Source: Actinotignum timonense (GTDB lineage Bacteria; Actinomycetota; Actinomycetes; Actinomycetales; Actinomycetaceae). Taken from it: a stretch of 64,000 nt of DNA. The notes beneath the pieces were generated by a model that worked only from the letters and a program-made list of their open reading frames with translations, was not told where the DNA came from and did not search any database. This document shows, piece after piece, positions 1 through 9,260 of the stretch. The position numbers and the translations under genes were made by a program. The stretch lies in assembly GCF_900155575.1 (NCBI RefSeq), contig NZ_LT706966.1:131030-195029 (forward strand), in the 5' to 3' direction. Position 1 is the first letter of the stretch. Each line of letters starts with the position of its first letter.

Positions 1-1
1 G

Positions 2-1369
2 TGGGCACTGGCGGAGATGGTCAGCGCGCATCCCGTTCCCGGCGGGCACGGCACCATCGCAGGGGCTTATCTGGGGAACCTGGGGGCTTTTGTAACGCGC
101 TGGAATCTGGCGGTCACCTACATTGTGGCGGTGGGCGCGGAAGTGACGGCCGGCGCGAAATACCTCCAGCACTGGCTGCCCCAGCTCAATAGCGCGGTGG
201 GAACGGTGGCCTGTTCCCTCTTTATTGTGGGCCTGAATATGGCCACGGTGCGGCTGTACGGCACCGCGGAATACTGGTTCTCCATGATTAAAGTGGCCGC
301 CATTTCAGTTTTTATTCTGCTGGGTCTCATTATTATTTTTGTGGGGCTGCCCGCGAGCGAACCGGTGGGGCTGGTCAATCTCACCGAGCACGGCGGGTTT
401 ATGCCGCTGGGCGCCGGCTCGGTTTTCATTGCCGCATGCATGGCGGTTTTTTCCTTCGGTGGGATTGAAACGGTCTCGGTCACGGCCGCGGAATCGGGGA
501 ATCCCCGTTACGATATTCCGCGCGCCGCGCACACCATGATTTGGCGGCTGCTGCTCTTCTACGTGGGGGCGATTGCGGTGGTGGTGGCGATGCAGCCATG
601 GACGGTCACCGCCGAGCCGCTCCACGATATTTCCCAATCACCTTTCGTGCACGCGCTGGATGCCGCCGCGATTCCCGCCGCCGGGCATATTATGAACGCG
701 GTGCTCCTGGTGGCGGCGCTGAGCGCTGCGAACGGGTGCCTCTACACCTCCTCGCGCATGATTCACGCCCTGGCAACCGACCGCATGGCCCCCGCTTTTG
801 CCGCGCGCACCACCCCGAAGGGCACCCCGCGCGGTGCGGTCACTTTGGCGATGGTGGGAATGGTGGTCGCCTGTATTTTGGCGCTCACCTCCCCGCAGGC
901 CGGCTTCTCGTATTTGTACGGCTGCGCTACGGTCGGGACCCTGCTCACCTGGGCTTTAGTGATGGCCACTCATATTGCTTTTCGACGATGCCGCAAGCAG
1001 CTGGGACTCGAGCTCCCATCGGCTCGCCTCTGGGGCGCCCCGGTGACGAATCTGGCCGTCATGGCCGGCTGCCTGGCTATTTTTGTGGCGCTCTTCTGGC
1101 TCATGCCGGTAGCCTGGTATGCCGGGCTGCCCTATCTGGGTATCCTTCTTCTTATCTATGTTTTTCTGGATCGGGTGCGCGGGCTGCCCGCGCCGCGCGA
1201 TCTAGCCGGTGAGGAAGCTGGGCGAGGTGCTGCGGCCTCGCATGGCGGCGATGCTGCGCGGGGAACCGAGGCCACGCACGGCACCGAAGCTGCGCGCGGT
1301 ACCGAGGCTGCGCGTAATGCCGCGGCCGGGAGCGAAGGAGCTACAACTAATGGAGTCAGCGAAAACTAA
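2..1369 (+). CDS. APC-family amino acid permease, 5' truncated by window edge
   Basis: The reading frame is open from base 2, upstream of the first ATG at 17, and begins in ALAEMVSAHPVPGG, a motif typical of the early helices of APC-superfamily amino acid/polyamine permeases, so the true start lies left of the window. About ten hydrophobic segments follow in the visible 455 residues. The segment FGGIETVSVTAAE matches the conserved TM6 region of this family. The protein should import an amino acid by proton symport; the substrate cannot be read. After the last membrane segment comes a hydrophilic C-terminal tail of about 65 residues made of Ala/Arg/Gly/Thr repeats, which is unusual for the family. 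The 3' end overlaps the next gene by 20 bp. Confidence 0.9.
   Translation, partial: WALAEMVSAHPVPGGHGTIAGAYLGNLGAFVTRWNLAVTYIVAVGAEVTAGAKYLQHWLPQLNSAVGTVACSLFIVGLNMATVRLYGTAEYWFSMIKVAAISVFILLGLIIIFVGLPASEPVGLVNLTEHGGFMPLGAGSVFIAACMAVFSFGGIETVSVTAAESGNPRYDIPRAAHTMIWRLLLFYVGAIAVVVAMQPWTVTAEPLHDISQSPFVHALDAAAIPAAGHIMNAVLLVAALSAANGCLYTSSRMIHALATDRMAPAFAARTTPKGTPRGAVTLAMVGMVVACILALTSPQAGFSYLYGCATVGTLLTWALVMATHIAFRRCRKQLGLELPSARLWGAPVTNLAVMAGCLAIFVALFWLMPVAWYAGLPYLGILLLIYVFLDRVRGLPAPRDLAGEEAGRGAAASHGGDAARGTEATHGTEAARGTEAARNAAAGSEGATTNGVSEN
1250..1321 (+). repeat. Four tandem 18-bp repeats encoding EAARGT-like hexapeptides
   Basis: Units at 1250-1267, 1268-1285, 1286-1303 and 1304-1321 are degenerate copies of GAAGCTGCGCGCGGTACC. 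In the permease frame they encode six-residue repeats close to Glu-Ala-Ala-Arg-Gly-Thr in the cytoplasmic tail. The 18-bp period keeps the frame, so copy number could vary between strains. Confidence 0.75.
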
Positions 1370-1565
1370 ACGTTGGATGTGGGCCGGGGCGAGCTCTATT
1401 GCTGCCGGCCTCCTCCCCCTTCTTCTCACCGTCATTCTCCAGCGCGGCTGGTGGGTGCCGTGGGCGCTGCTGCTGGTGATTGGCGGTGTTGAAATTGCGT
1501 ACGGGTTGCTGGTGGGTAGGCGTGCTGAGATTCGTGGCAACACTGATACCGAAATAAGGATGTAG
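1350..1565 (+). CDS. Small two-helix membrane protein, unknown function
   Basis: This 71-residue protein has two hydrophobic stretches, roughly residues 11-29 and 33-50, and charged ends. An AAGGAG ribosome site at 1334-1339 sits about 10 bases before the ATG at 1350, which decides this start over in-frame starts further upstream that fall inside the permease repeats. It overlaps the permease stop by 20 bp and is followed within 4 bp by the MFS transporter, so it is probably co-transcribed with both. No family is recognised. It could be a small accessory subunit of either transporter. Confidence 0.6.
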   Translation: MESAKTKRWMWAGASSIAAGLLPLLLTVILQRGWWVPWALLLVIGGVEIAYGLLVGRRAEIRGNTDTEIRM

Positions 1566-1568
1566 ATA

Positions 1569-2801
1569 TTGGGTGTTGCGATGAAAGCTACCACGTCACT
1601 CAGATTGGTGTGGCATAACCGTTCGTTAGCGCCCATGGCCCTGGCTATTATTGCTGCCGGCTTGACCTTTTATGTTCCGGTTAGCGTAGTTTTCCTGACT
1701 TCTCGAGGGCAGTCCCTCGAAGATATTTTCATTTTCGAGAGTATTCTCTTAGCGAGCATCCTTGTTGCAGAAGTACCCAGCGGGCTTATATCGGACAGAA
1801 TTGATCGCCGGTGGGTTATCCTTTCCGGTTTCGTATTCAACGGGTGTGCGGAAGTTGTTTTTGCGCTGGGTAACTCGTTCACTGCGTTCACCTTGTCATT
1901 TGTGCTGAGCGGCCTAGGAATTGCGATGCTCACCGGCACGCAGGATGCCTACATCTACGAAGCTCTCGGCGACGATGCAGATCGGGACTCAGTTGCGGTG
2001 TGGGGACACTTCGGCGCCCTTGAGTTAGTGGCCGGGGTCTTTGCTTCGTTCGTGGGTGGAGTGCTCGCAAAGATTGATGTTGCTTTGCCGGCTTGCGCGG
2101 CCGCTATCGCTGCTTGTCTAGCCTCGGTAGCGGTTCTTTTCCTCCCACCACAACCCGCTTCTGCATCTGAAAAAGCCACGGAAGAAACAGCACTTGTTTC
2201 TTTGAAGCAGGGAATTAGCTTGTTGTTCAGCTCCCCGGTACTGCTGTATACCGCTGTCGCTTCGGCAGCGGTCTTCGTGCTCTTCAATTCAGTGTTTACG
2301 CTCAACCAGCCAATTTTTGATCGAGTTGATGTACCGCTTGCCTTCTGGGGTTTCATCGTTGGCGGTGCGCAATTAGCTGCGGCAGTTTACGATCATTTCT
2401 CCGGGGTGATCGTTGAGCGAGTCGGCCGGCGAGTAGGCCTTCTCCTCGCTTTCGGATACGGCGTCATTGGATTTATCTTGATGATGATTCCGCACATCAT
2501 ATGCGTAATCAGTGGTTTCACATTGGTGGTTATCAGCATGTTCGCGCGTGGACCGATCACTCGGGCAGTCGCTAACAAGGAAATTCCGAGCGAGCGCCGT
2601 GCGACAGTTTTAAACGTGGCGAGCACACTGGGAAGTCTCATCGGAATCTTGCTCAACCCGGTCATCGGCTGGGGCGCAGATCAAAGTCCGGTGGTGACGG
2701 TGGGTGGAATCGCCCTTGTTCTTTTCTTCGTCATGCTGACTTGGATTCCAATCGCAAATCGTTACGTTCAGGTCAAGGAAACGAAAGAGGAGCAACGGTG
2801 A
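1569..2801 (+). CDS. MFS transporter
   Basis: A 410-residue protein with about 12 membrane segments. GLISDRIDRR at the TM2-TM3 loop is the MFS motif A, and VERVGRRVG is the matching loop in the second half. It is likely a proton-coupled efflux pump, with unknown substrate. The AAGGA at 1556-1560 is 8 bases from a TTG at 1569 and 20 bases from the ATG at 1581, favouring the TTG start. GC is visibly lower than in the permease upstream, which hints at separate acquisition. Its stop overlaps the next start in GTGA, so the two are translationally coupled. Confidence 0.85.
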   Translation: MGVAMKATTSLRLVWHNRSLAPMALAIIAAGLTFYVPVSVVFLTSRGQSLEDIFIFESILLASILVAEVPSGLISDRIDRRWVILSGFVFNGCAEVVFALGNSFTAFTLSFVLSGLGIAMLTGTQDAYIYEALGDDADRDSVAVWGHFGALELVAGVFASFVGGVLAKIDVALPACAAAIAACLASVAVLFLPPQPASASEKATEETALVSLKQGISLLFSSPVLLYTAVASAAVFVLFNSVFTLNQPIFDRVDVPLAFWGFIVGGAQLAAAVYDHFSGVIVERVGRRVGLLLAFGYGVIGFILMMIPHIICVISGFTLVVISMFARGPITRAVANKEIPSERRATVLNVASTLGSLIGILLNPVIGWGADQSPVVTVGGIALVLFFVMLTWIPIANRYVQVKETKEEQR

Positions 2802-3301
2802 AGAATCTTAGCTGGAAGTCGTACGTATCCGTAGCTCTGCTGATCTTTGTGTGCCATGCCGCGTATCCCATCTTGGACCTCATTCAACCCGATAAGCGCT
2901 ACTACGCCGGGTACCTGGCCTTAGGATCAATACTCGCTTGTAGCCTCCTCGGTTTGATTCTTCCGCTGCGCCTGGTATCCCGAAAATCCTTAGTGTTGTG
3001 CGGGATCAGCATCTTTATCGGATTGGTAGCAGGTCTGGGAATGTGGCCGCTGACGTGGGATAAGGTTCTGGATATGCCGCGCTTTTTCGGTGGTTATTTC
3101 CTTGTGAATTGCGGAGTTTATACCTTTGTCTGCTTACTGGCCTGCCGCTTCCGCAAAGAAAAAATCCGTTATGAAACTTTCCTCCGGCAGCAAGCACAGA
3201 ACCAAGATTTGCGCGCCCATGAGCACGCTCCGGGCACAACCGCGCCGAATGCGCCAACATCCGATGTATCGACACCGGACGAACCAGCCCCTGGCTTATA
3301 G
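2798..3301 (+). CDS. Four-helix membrane protein, unknown function
   Basis: A 167-residue protein with hydrophobic segments around residues 7-23, 39-56, 66-82 and 95-112, then a hydrophilic Ala/Pro/Thr-rich tail of about 55 residues. The GTG start at 2798 overlaps the MFS stop by 4 bp (GTGA) and has an AGAGGAG ribosome site just upstream, so translational coupling is expected. The pairing suggests a partner or regulator of the transporter. No family is recognised. Confidence 0.65.
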   Translation: MKNLSWKSYVSVALLIFVCHAAYPILDLIQPDKRYYAGYLALGSILACSLLGLILPLRLVSRKSLVLCGISIFIGLVAGLGMWPLTWDKVLDMPRFFGGYFLVNCGVYTFVCLLACRFRKEKIRYETFLRQQAQNQDLRAHEHAPGTTAPNAPTSDVSTPDEPAPGL

Positions 3302-3326
3302 CCCGCGCGCCAACTAGATCATCACG

Positions 3327-3821
3327 CTAGGTGATCTTTCCAAGTATATGAAACGCTTCCTCAAAGTAGGATTCGGTGTGCTCGAGGATGATCTTCCCTC
3401 CGGCTTCGATGCGAAAGCGAACCGCCGCAACCTCGAGAGAAGCGGGATCCACTTCTTCGCCGTTGAAACCAAGCCATTGCACGGTGATATCTGAGGGCTC
3501 AATCTGTTCTGCGGTAGGCACACATTCCGTATACGGGATATCAAATACCTTCCCGTACGCGGCGACGCACACATCGCCCTCATCCCGATATACCGTGAAA
3601 ATCTTCTCCCCGGCAGTAGCCTGATTGACAACGATGTGCGCATCCTCGGGAATCGTAGGAGTTCGGTCAATATAGAATCCTGGAACGATATTCCAGTAGA
3701 TCGCGCCTATCGCCCCGAGCCACGCAACGAGCACGGCAAGAACAACCATACAAGCCGTTCGAAAACGCAGGATATTCCTGATCGTTCTAGGACTTAGTAT
3801 CGTCGTTATATCAGTAGCCAT
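3327..3821 (-). CDS. Membrane-anchored protein, unknown function
   Basis: A 164-residue protein with one strong hydrophobic helix at about residues 22-44. It is followed by a roughly 115-residue soluble domain of mixed beta character, probably outside the cell. It is convergent with the membrane gene ending at 3301. No domain is recognised and the two cysteines (in DVCVA and TECVP) have no known pattern. It stands alone between the MFS cluster and the galactoside locus. Confidence 0.6.
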   Translation of the reverse strand: MATDITTILSPRTIRNILRFRTACMVVLAVLVAWLGAIGAIYWNIVPGFYIDRTPTIPEDAHIVVNQATAGEKIFTVYRDEGDVCVAAYGKVFDIPYTECVPTAEQIEPSDITVQWLGFNGEEVDPASLEVAAVRFRIEAGGKIILEHTESYFEEAFHILGKIT

Positions 3822-3882
3822 ATCACCTCCGCTGGGCGCGCGTGCCGCAAGCGCTATCTGCTAACCAACGCCTGCGTCATCC

Positions 3883-5205
3883 TCATTCCCTCGATTCTAT
3901 TCTGATATTACGGAGGTCGGGTGCGGGAGCGTTCGGATTCCCCAGGCGCACGGTATTCCAACCTTGACGTAAGGAGATCGAGGTATTCGCCCAGGAGAAT
4001 GCGCCGCTGAAAGATCCCGTTGAGAGGCCGCCGAGCACATATGCGTCGTCGTTCACATTTACGTGGAGGTCACGCACCTCACCGCTACGGTATTCAATAC
4101 CGAGGCGATACGTGCCAGCTTCCGGTGCATAAACGGAGGTAAGAGTAACGTCATTACCCGCGCCACCTAGCCACCGTGTTGTCCCGCTCGCAACCCGGGT
4201 TTCGCCCCGCATCACGCCATCGGTCGTCGCGAGGGTATAGGGCAGTGAGCTCGGCGCAAATTGGTAAGCGCGGAAATAATCAATCTCGAACGTCTTCGGA
4301 TACGGAATCGCGGGATCGAAGGGGCCGGTCCAAGAATCAGCTTCGCGTTTCTCGTACAGGCCGAGGTAGGTGAGCATCGGATAATTCGGGGATAGCGGGG
4401 TGGAGAATTTCTCAACGCCGTCGATGTACACCTTCATCCCCGAGGGCTTCCATTCAAAGCCGTAGGTGTGGAAACCTTCAGAAAGATCGGTGCCGGTGGA
4501 AATCTTGGTTGTCCAGGGGAAGAGCCGACCCCAATCACCCCAGGGGTGAATCGCGCTTTGCGCCACTGTGGCGTTATTGCGCCCGAGGATCTCAAAAATA
4601 TCAACTTCGCCGTTCTGGCGTGACCATCCGCCCTGCCCTTCGGGCACGTCCTGGTTAGCTCCGGTCATCCACCAGGCGCTGTGCAGGCCTCCCCCGCTCG
4701 CGGCGCGGGCTCGCAACTCGAAATATCCGTATTTCTGGAGATGCCCCCGGAACGGCTGCGTATGCTGCGCGATCCCGGGGTACTTGGTCCACTCGTGCAG
4801 ATAGTCTTTTTGATAGGTCTGCAGCGAGGAAACCCGCGTCGAGCCGTCAAAGTTCGGGTCCCAGGGTTGCTGGTCCGCGGTGATCTTGAGTTTGAGCGTG
4901 CCGCCACTCACTTCGTAGTTCGCTTTGGTGCCGGGCGAGGTTGACCAATGGGGTAGATAGCGGTCCGTGAACAGGGCATCGTTGACGCTTGTGCCGTTGA
5001 ATTCGGAAGATGCGGTCAGCACCATTCCTTCTTTAGCCGGCGTGGATGGGTCAATAATCTGTTCCGGGGCAGCAACGCTACCGCCCAGGTCTTTCGAGGG
5101 AGCCGCGGCACTGGCGCAGGGAAGGAGCGTTGCTGCGCCAACCACAGCGAGGAGCGCAGCACTGCTCACACTTCGCCGTAGAAGCATATTTTTACCGAGT
5201 TTCAT
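3883..5205 (-). CDS. Secreted GH16-family glycoside hydrolase
   Basis: A 440-residue secreted enzyme. Residues 1-34 form a signal peptide (KLGK n-region, Ala/Leu-rich core, cleavage near ASA-AAP). Residues about 62-318 are a GH16 beta-jelly-roll with NGEVDIFEILG, the ExDxxE catalytic signature: E200 nucleophile, D202, E205 acid/base. Residues about 325-440 form a beta-rich C-terminal domain resembling carbohydrate-binding or galactose-binding modules. GH16 enzymes cut beta-glucans or beta-galactans internally. Next to an alpha-galactosidase, a sugar importer and the Leloir genes, a galactose-containing glycan is the likely target. AAAGGA lies upstream of the ATG. It is the last gene of the minus-strand operon. 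Confidence 0.9.
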   Translation of the reverse strand: MKLGKNMLLRRSVSSAALLAVVGAATLLPCASAAAPSKDLGGSVAAPEQIIDPSTPAKEGMVLTASSEFNGTSVNDALFTDRYLPHWSTSPGTKANYEVSGGTLKLKITADQQPWDPNFDGSTRVSSLQTYQKDYLHEWTKYPGIAQHTQPFRGHLQKYGYFELRARAASGGGLHSAWWMTGANQDVPEGQGGWSRQNGEVDIFEILGRNNATVAQSAIHPWGDWGRLFPWTTKISTGTDLSEGFHTYGFEWKPSGMKVYIDGVEKFSTPLSPNYPMLTYLGLYEKREADSWTGPFDPAIPYPKTFEIDYFRAYQFAPSSLPYTLATTDGVMRGETRVASGTTRWLGGAGNDVTLTSVYAPEAGTYRLGIEYRSGEVRDLHVNVNDDAYVLGGLSTGSFSGAFSWANTSISLRQGWNTVRLGNPNAPAPDLRNIRIESRE

Positions 5206-5289
5206 GAGGTGTCCTTTCGGGAACGTGCTTCACCTTCGGAGCGGCATTGCTCCATGCTCCGGCCAGCTGATAGAAGTGGCATCCATGCG

Positions 5290-6816
5290 TTACTTCACCA
5301 AGAGCCGGTCAGAAACACGAGTTGTCGGGTTGAGGTAGGGATCAAAATCGATGATTTCTCCGTTGATCTCAAAGCGATAGCGCCCGAGTTGGCGAACCTC
5401 CGGAGCCCCGCGGAAACGCGTGGTCCAGGCGCGCACCGCCGCTTTTTCTTCGTCACTGAGCCAGGCCGCCGGGCACGAGCATTGCGCGAATTCACACGCA
5501 AGGGCCGCCTCCGCGGTCAAGGCATTAACCTCGGGAGAAAGCAGCGATCCGCGGGTACGGAAGTAGGCAACATCGGGGTCGCAATCAAGGAGCGGCTTGA
5601 GCCAGGTGCGCGAGAGCGAATTCCGCAGCGCATTGACCACCGCCGGCCCGGATGGGTCCCGCACCCGTTCACTATTATCCCAGTAGGGTGCGGTATCCGG
5701 GCCAACCCGGACCCCGTCCAGCACGCCGAGGGACGCGTTTATAACCGCTCCGGAACCGAGCAAATACACCTCGTCACCCAGGGCGGCACGAATTGTTTCC
5801 AGGCCGCTTCGGTAGGCGTCTTCGCGCGGCATACCGCCCGTGCGTTCCCCGGCTACTGCGGCGGCATAGATGAAATCAAGTTTGAACATATCCACACCCC
5901 AGCTCTGGATCGCGGACATAGTGGTCGCCAGCCAGTCGTGCGATTGGGGCTTGGAAAAATCGAGCGCGTAATAGTTTTCTCCCCAATTATTACCGGTCAC
6001 GGTCAGGGAGCCATCCGCGTTGTGGAGGAACAGTTCCGGGTAGGAGGAGACCACCGGAGTATCTGGAAGGGCGATAAAGGGGGCGACCCACAGCCCGGCT
6101 TTCAGGCCCGCATCGTGAATCTTGGCAAACACATCCGGCATGCCCGCGGCGAATTTCGCGTTGGCCCGCCAGTCCCCGACTCGGCGTTCCCAGCCGTCGT
6201 CGATCTGAATGGTGCCGTAGCCCAGCTCCCGTGCGGGCGCTATTTCCGCGGTAATAATCTCCGCGGTTATTTCTTCAAACCAGGAATACCAGGAGGACCA
6301 CACCGGTCCGAGCGTTTCCGCCGCCCGCAGCGGGGTGCGCTCCCCCAAATATTCTTCTTTAAGAACACCCGCGTAGCGGCCAAATGCCTGCGGTTCGGTC
6401 CCTATGCTCACCAGCCACGAAGCTTCCCCGGCTTCCGCGCTGGCTGCTACTTCTTCCGCGGTGATTCTCAAGAGCGGCGAGGAGGCGTGCACGGCTCCGA
6501 TAAGGAGAGTGCGCCCTTCCGGGCCGCTCAAGGCGGTGACCATGGACGAGTGGTGCTCCGTGGGAGTATCCGTTGCGGCGTCGTCGGCCGTGAGCGCGCG
6601 TGCGGGCTTGTCCCAGATTCGCCACGGTTCGCGGCGCAGCGTCCACCACCGGGTGGGGGTCCAGGAATTCCACCCGTGCCGGTAGTATTCGGTGGCGCCC
6701 CACGGGTGGGAAAGTTTCCACGACGTTCCGGTAATGAGGTAGTCGCTTGTATTAAGTGGTACGACGGCGCTGGCCCCGTGGACGGTGAACGTACCTGAGT
6801 CGGTGTGGATGTCCAT
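5290..6816 (-). CDS. GH36-family alpha-galactosidase
   Basis: A 508-residue enzyme without a signal peptide, so cytoplasmic. It contains a GH36 TIM barrel: IQIDDGWE (about 204-210), FKLDFIYAAA with nucleophile D314, and RVGPD with probable acid/base D374. It should remove terminal alpha-galactose from imported oligosaccharides and feed galactose to GalK. It is short compared with large GH36 enzymes (about 700), matching the compact actinobacterial/clostridial subgroup. GGAGA just upstream supports the ATG at 6816 over a GTG at 6873, which lies inside a strong hairpin. It sits between the binding protein and GH16 genes in the operon. Confidence 0.88.
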   Translation of the reverse strand: MDIHTDSGTFTVHGASAVVPLNTSDYLITGTSWKLSHPWGATEYYRHGWNSWTPTRWWTLRREPWRIWDKPARALTADDAATDTPTEHHSSMVTALSGPEGRTLLIGAVHASSPLLRITAEEVAASAEAGEASWLVSIGTEPQAFGRYAGVLKEEYLGERTPLRAAETLGPVWSSWYSWFEEITAEIITAEIAPARELGYGTIQIDDGWERRVGDWRANAKFAAGMPDVFAKIHDAGLKAGLWVAPFIALPDTPVVSSYPELFLHNADGSLTVTGNNWGENYYALDFSKPQSHDWLATTMSAIQSWGVDMFKLDFIYAAAVAGERTGGMPREDAYRSGLETIRAALGDEVYLLGSGAVINASLGVLDGVRVGPDTAPYWDNSERVRDPSGPAVVNALRNSLSRTWLKPLLDCDPDVAYFRTRGSLLSPEVNALTAEAALACEFAQCSCPAAWLSDEEKAAVRAWTTRFRGAPEVRQLGRYRFEINGEIIDFDPYLNPTTRVSDRLLVK

Positions 6817-6837
6817 GTTTTCTCCGCGAAAGATATC

Positions 6838-6880
6838 CGGCGGAGTGCGGTTTGCCCGAGTGCCTAACCGCACCCCGCCG
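6838..6880 (-). terminator. Intercistronic hairpin after the binding-protein gene
   Basis: Arms 6838-6852 and 6866-6880 pair over 15 positions with a single non-Watson-Crick pair, around a 13-base loop. It lies between the binding-protein stop (6895) and the GH36 start (6816). There is no T-run on the minus strand, so it more likely stabilises the upstream mRNA or causes partial termination than stops transcription fully. Confidence 0.7.
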
Positions 6881-6894
6881 TGTAGGTAATGGGG

Positions 6895-8259
6895 TTACTT
6901 GGTGAGGATGGAGTTCACCTTGTCATTGAGCTTGGCCAGTGCCTCGGCCGGCTCAACGGAGAGCTGTTCGATCTCATCGAAGGTGACCTGGCCTTCCGTT
7001 GCGATCTCATTGCCTTTATCGGTGATCGGGTAGTAGGCGAGGTTGGAGGCATCCTTGGTGATTTCGGTGAATGCCGAAACGTCCCGGCCTGCCTTCTCAT
7101 GCGATTGGGCGGCCTTCTCGGAGTATTCGGTCAGCGAGGGGAAGACAACCGCGTCTTCGGCAACAATGGACTGGCACTTATCCGAGGTGAGGAACTTGAC
7201 CCACTGGAACGCAGCTTCGGGATTCTTTGCCTGCTTGGTGATGGAGGGAGCCAGGCCGTTAATGATGGTCTTGCGGCCTTGCGGGCCTTCGGGAAGCGGG
7301 GCGAAACCGAACTTGTTCTTCTCCGAGCTAGACCACATCTTGATACGCCAGGAACCGTCCGGAACCAGCGCGGCCTTGCCCTGTTCCATCATGGGTTCCA
7401 GGCCCAGCGGACCGGCAATTTCCAGCGGGGTAACGTAGCCGGCTTCGATCTGCTTTTGCCACCAGGTCATCGCTTCGGCGAGCTTGGGATCGTTCATCTT
7501 GTACTCGGTGCCGAAGGGATTCTTATCGAGGTACTTGAAACCGTTGGAGAGGGCGAACCACGACCACTGGCCCTGGCCGACGATTCCGCCGCCCTTTTCC
7601 AGGCCCCAGCCGTAAACCTTGACATTGTTCTTATCGAAACCGGGTTCATCGCCGCGCTTGCCGTTATTATCAATGGTCAAATGGGCGATGAGCTTGCCAA
7701 AGGTACCGCCGTCTTGCGGATTCCAGGTCAGCTTCTTGAGCTCATCGGCGGAGACTCCCGCCTCTTCGATGAGTTTGGTGTTGTAGACAAATGCGATGGT
7801 GTCCCAGTCCTGCGGGATGCCGTAGCGCTTACCGTCCTTGACCCACAGGTTGGCGAGTTCACCGGTGTACTTGGAGAAATCGATCTCCCCCTCTTTCATG
7901 TACTGGTTGAGGTCCAGGAGCTGGCCCTTACCCGCGAGCTCGGGATAGTACTGCACGTGGTTGGTAATAACATCCGGCGCTGTGCCAGAAACGAGGTCGG
8001 TGGTCAGATTCTTCCAGTAGTCATCCCAGCCCTGCTGTTCAATCTTGACCTTGATACCGGTTTCCTTTTCAAAAGCAACCGCGCACTTCTGGTAGGTGGC
8101 CTGCTGGCCAGCGTCCCAGAGCCGGTAGGTGACTTCTTTGGAGTTGGACTCTTTGCCAGAGTCACTTTTCCCTTGGGATACGGAGGTGCCGTTGGAGCAC
8201 GCTCCCAATGCGAGGCACATAGTTGCACCTATGGCGACCAGTTGCGATACCTTACGCAT
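6895..8259 (-). CDS. Sugar ABC transporter substrate-binding lipoprotein
   Basis: A 454-residue family 1 extracellular solute-binding protein. The N-terminus has a lipoprotein signal with lipobox LGAC (lipidated C21). The mature part carries the typical alternating alpha/beta fold, with APDVI near the first hinge and a long helical C-terminal lobe. It should bind an oligosaccharide, here probably a galactoside, and deliver it to the two permeases encoded upstream in the same operon. AAAGGA precedes the ATG. No ATPase gene lies in the locus. A strong hairpin follows the stop codon. Confidence 0.9.
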   Translation of the reverse strand: MRKVSQLVAIGATMCLALGACSNGTSVSQGKSDSGKESNSKEVTYRLWDAGQQATYQKCAVAFEKETGIKVKIEQQGWDDYWKNLTTDLVSGTAPDVITNHVQYYPELAGKGQLLDLNQYMKEGEIDFSKYTGELANLWVKDGKRYGIPQDWDTIAFVYNTKLIEEAGVSADELKKLTWNPQDGGTFGKLIAHLTIDNNGKRGDEPGFDKNNVKVYGWGLEKGGGIVGQGQWSWFALSNGFKYLDKNPFGTEYKMNDPKLAEAMTWWQKQIEAGYVTPLEIAGPLGLEPMMEQGKAALVPDGSWRIKMWSSSEKNKFGFAPLPEGPQGRKTIINGLAPSITKQAKNPEAAFQWVKFLTSDKCQSIVAEDAVVFPSLTEYSEKAAQSHEKAGRDVSAFTEITKDASNLAYYPITDKGNEIATEGQVTFDEIEQLSVEPAEALAKLNDKVNSILTK

Positions 8260-8332
8260 CTGAGTTCCTTTCTCGAAGGTGACGTCGTCGTCGTTACTTA
8301 TTTCAATTTTTGGGTACTTGACTTGTGCCCGC

Positions 8333-9244
8333 CTATTTCGCGGCGGTCAAACCAAGAGAGTTAACCAGGCGCTTACCGAAGATAATGAGCAAGATGAACA
8401 TCGGGATGATCTGCAAGGTCGCCGCGGCCATGAGACCGGCCCAATCGGGGCGGGTGGAGGGTGAAGACTGCGCGAAAACGGACAGGGCCACATTGAGGAG
8501 CCGCACGGAGTCACCCTTGGCGATGAGTTGGGGCCACATGTATTCGTTCCATCCGAATACCGCTTGAATAATCGCGAGGGTGGTGATGGGTGCGGCGCAC
8601 ATGGGCACGATCATTTTCCGGAAAACCGTCCACCGGCTCGCGCCGTCGAGCATGGCGGCTTCTTCCACTTCCCGCGGGAGCGACAGCATGAATTGGCGCA
8701 GGAAGAAAATCCCGAAGGGGCAGATGAGCACGTACGGGGCGAGCAAACCCTGGAAGGTGTTGATCCACGCCAATTTGTCCATGAGCACGAAGTTGGGGAG
8801 GGCCACGAAAATCGGGGGAATCATAAGCGCCACCAGCAGCGTGACGAAAAGGGTATCCCGGCCGCGGAAGTGCAGGCGTGAGAGCGCGTAGGCCGCCATG
8901 GTGGAGGTGGTCACCTGAGCGAAAACCAGAATCGCCACGAAGAGCAGCGAATTGCGCATATAGAGCCAGATGTTAATGGTGGCCGCCGTGCCTCCCGCGG
9001 CCACGCTTTCTTCCGGGGTTGTCATGCCCAGCACCCTCCGGAAATTGATGGTGGTGGCGTTCTCGGGGATGAGGGAATAGTTCCCGGAGAAGATTTCCGA
9101 ATTGGGTGTGAGCGCGGTACGCAGCGCCCACAGCAGCGGAAGAACCGTGACAATAATGAGAAGAATAAGCAATCCCCATCCCGCCACTTTTCGGGCCGTC
9201 ACGGGCTGGTGCCGTTTTTTCGTTGTGCGTGCGATCAGCTTCAT
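8333..9244 (-). CDS. Sugar ABC transporter permease, MalG type
   Basis: A 303-residue inner-membrane permease with six hydrophobic segments and the EAA loop EEAAMLDGASRWTVFRKM that docks the ATPase. The position just after the first permease and the MalG-like N-terminus (TVLPLLWALRTAL) assign it as the second CUT1 permease. GGAAG precedes the ATG at 9244. The 73-bp gap to the binding-protein gene holds no clear structure. Confidence 0.9.
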   Translation of the reverse strand: MKLIARTTKKRHQPVTARKVAGWGLLILLIIVTVLPLLWALRTALTPNSEIFSGNYSLIPENATTINFRRVLGMTTPEESVAAGGTAATINIWLYMRNSLLFVAILVFAQVTTSTMAAYALSRLHFRGRDTLFVTLLVALMIPPIFVALPNFVLMDKLAWINTFQGLLAPYVLICPFGIFFLRQFMLSLPREVEEAAMLDGASRWTVFRKMIVPMCAAPITTLAIIQAVFGWNEYMWPQLIAKGDSVRLLNVALSVFAQSSPSTRPDWAGLMAAATLQIIPMFILLIIFGKRLVNSLGLTAAK

Positions 9245-9260
9245 TGTTCTTCCCAGCCCC

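Noticed and set aside
5209-6798. A 529-residue plus-strand open frame across the GH36 gene
   Set aside because: Antisense shadow; the GH36 catalytic motifs are on the minus strand.
6889-8364. A 491-residue plus-strand open frame across the binding-protein gene
   Set aside because: The minus-strand lipoprotein has a lipobox, a ribosome site and family motifs; the plus frame has none.
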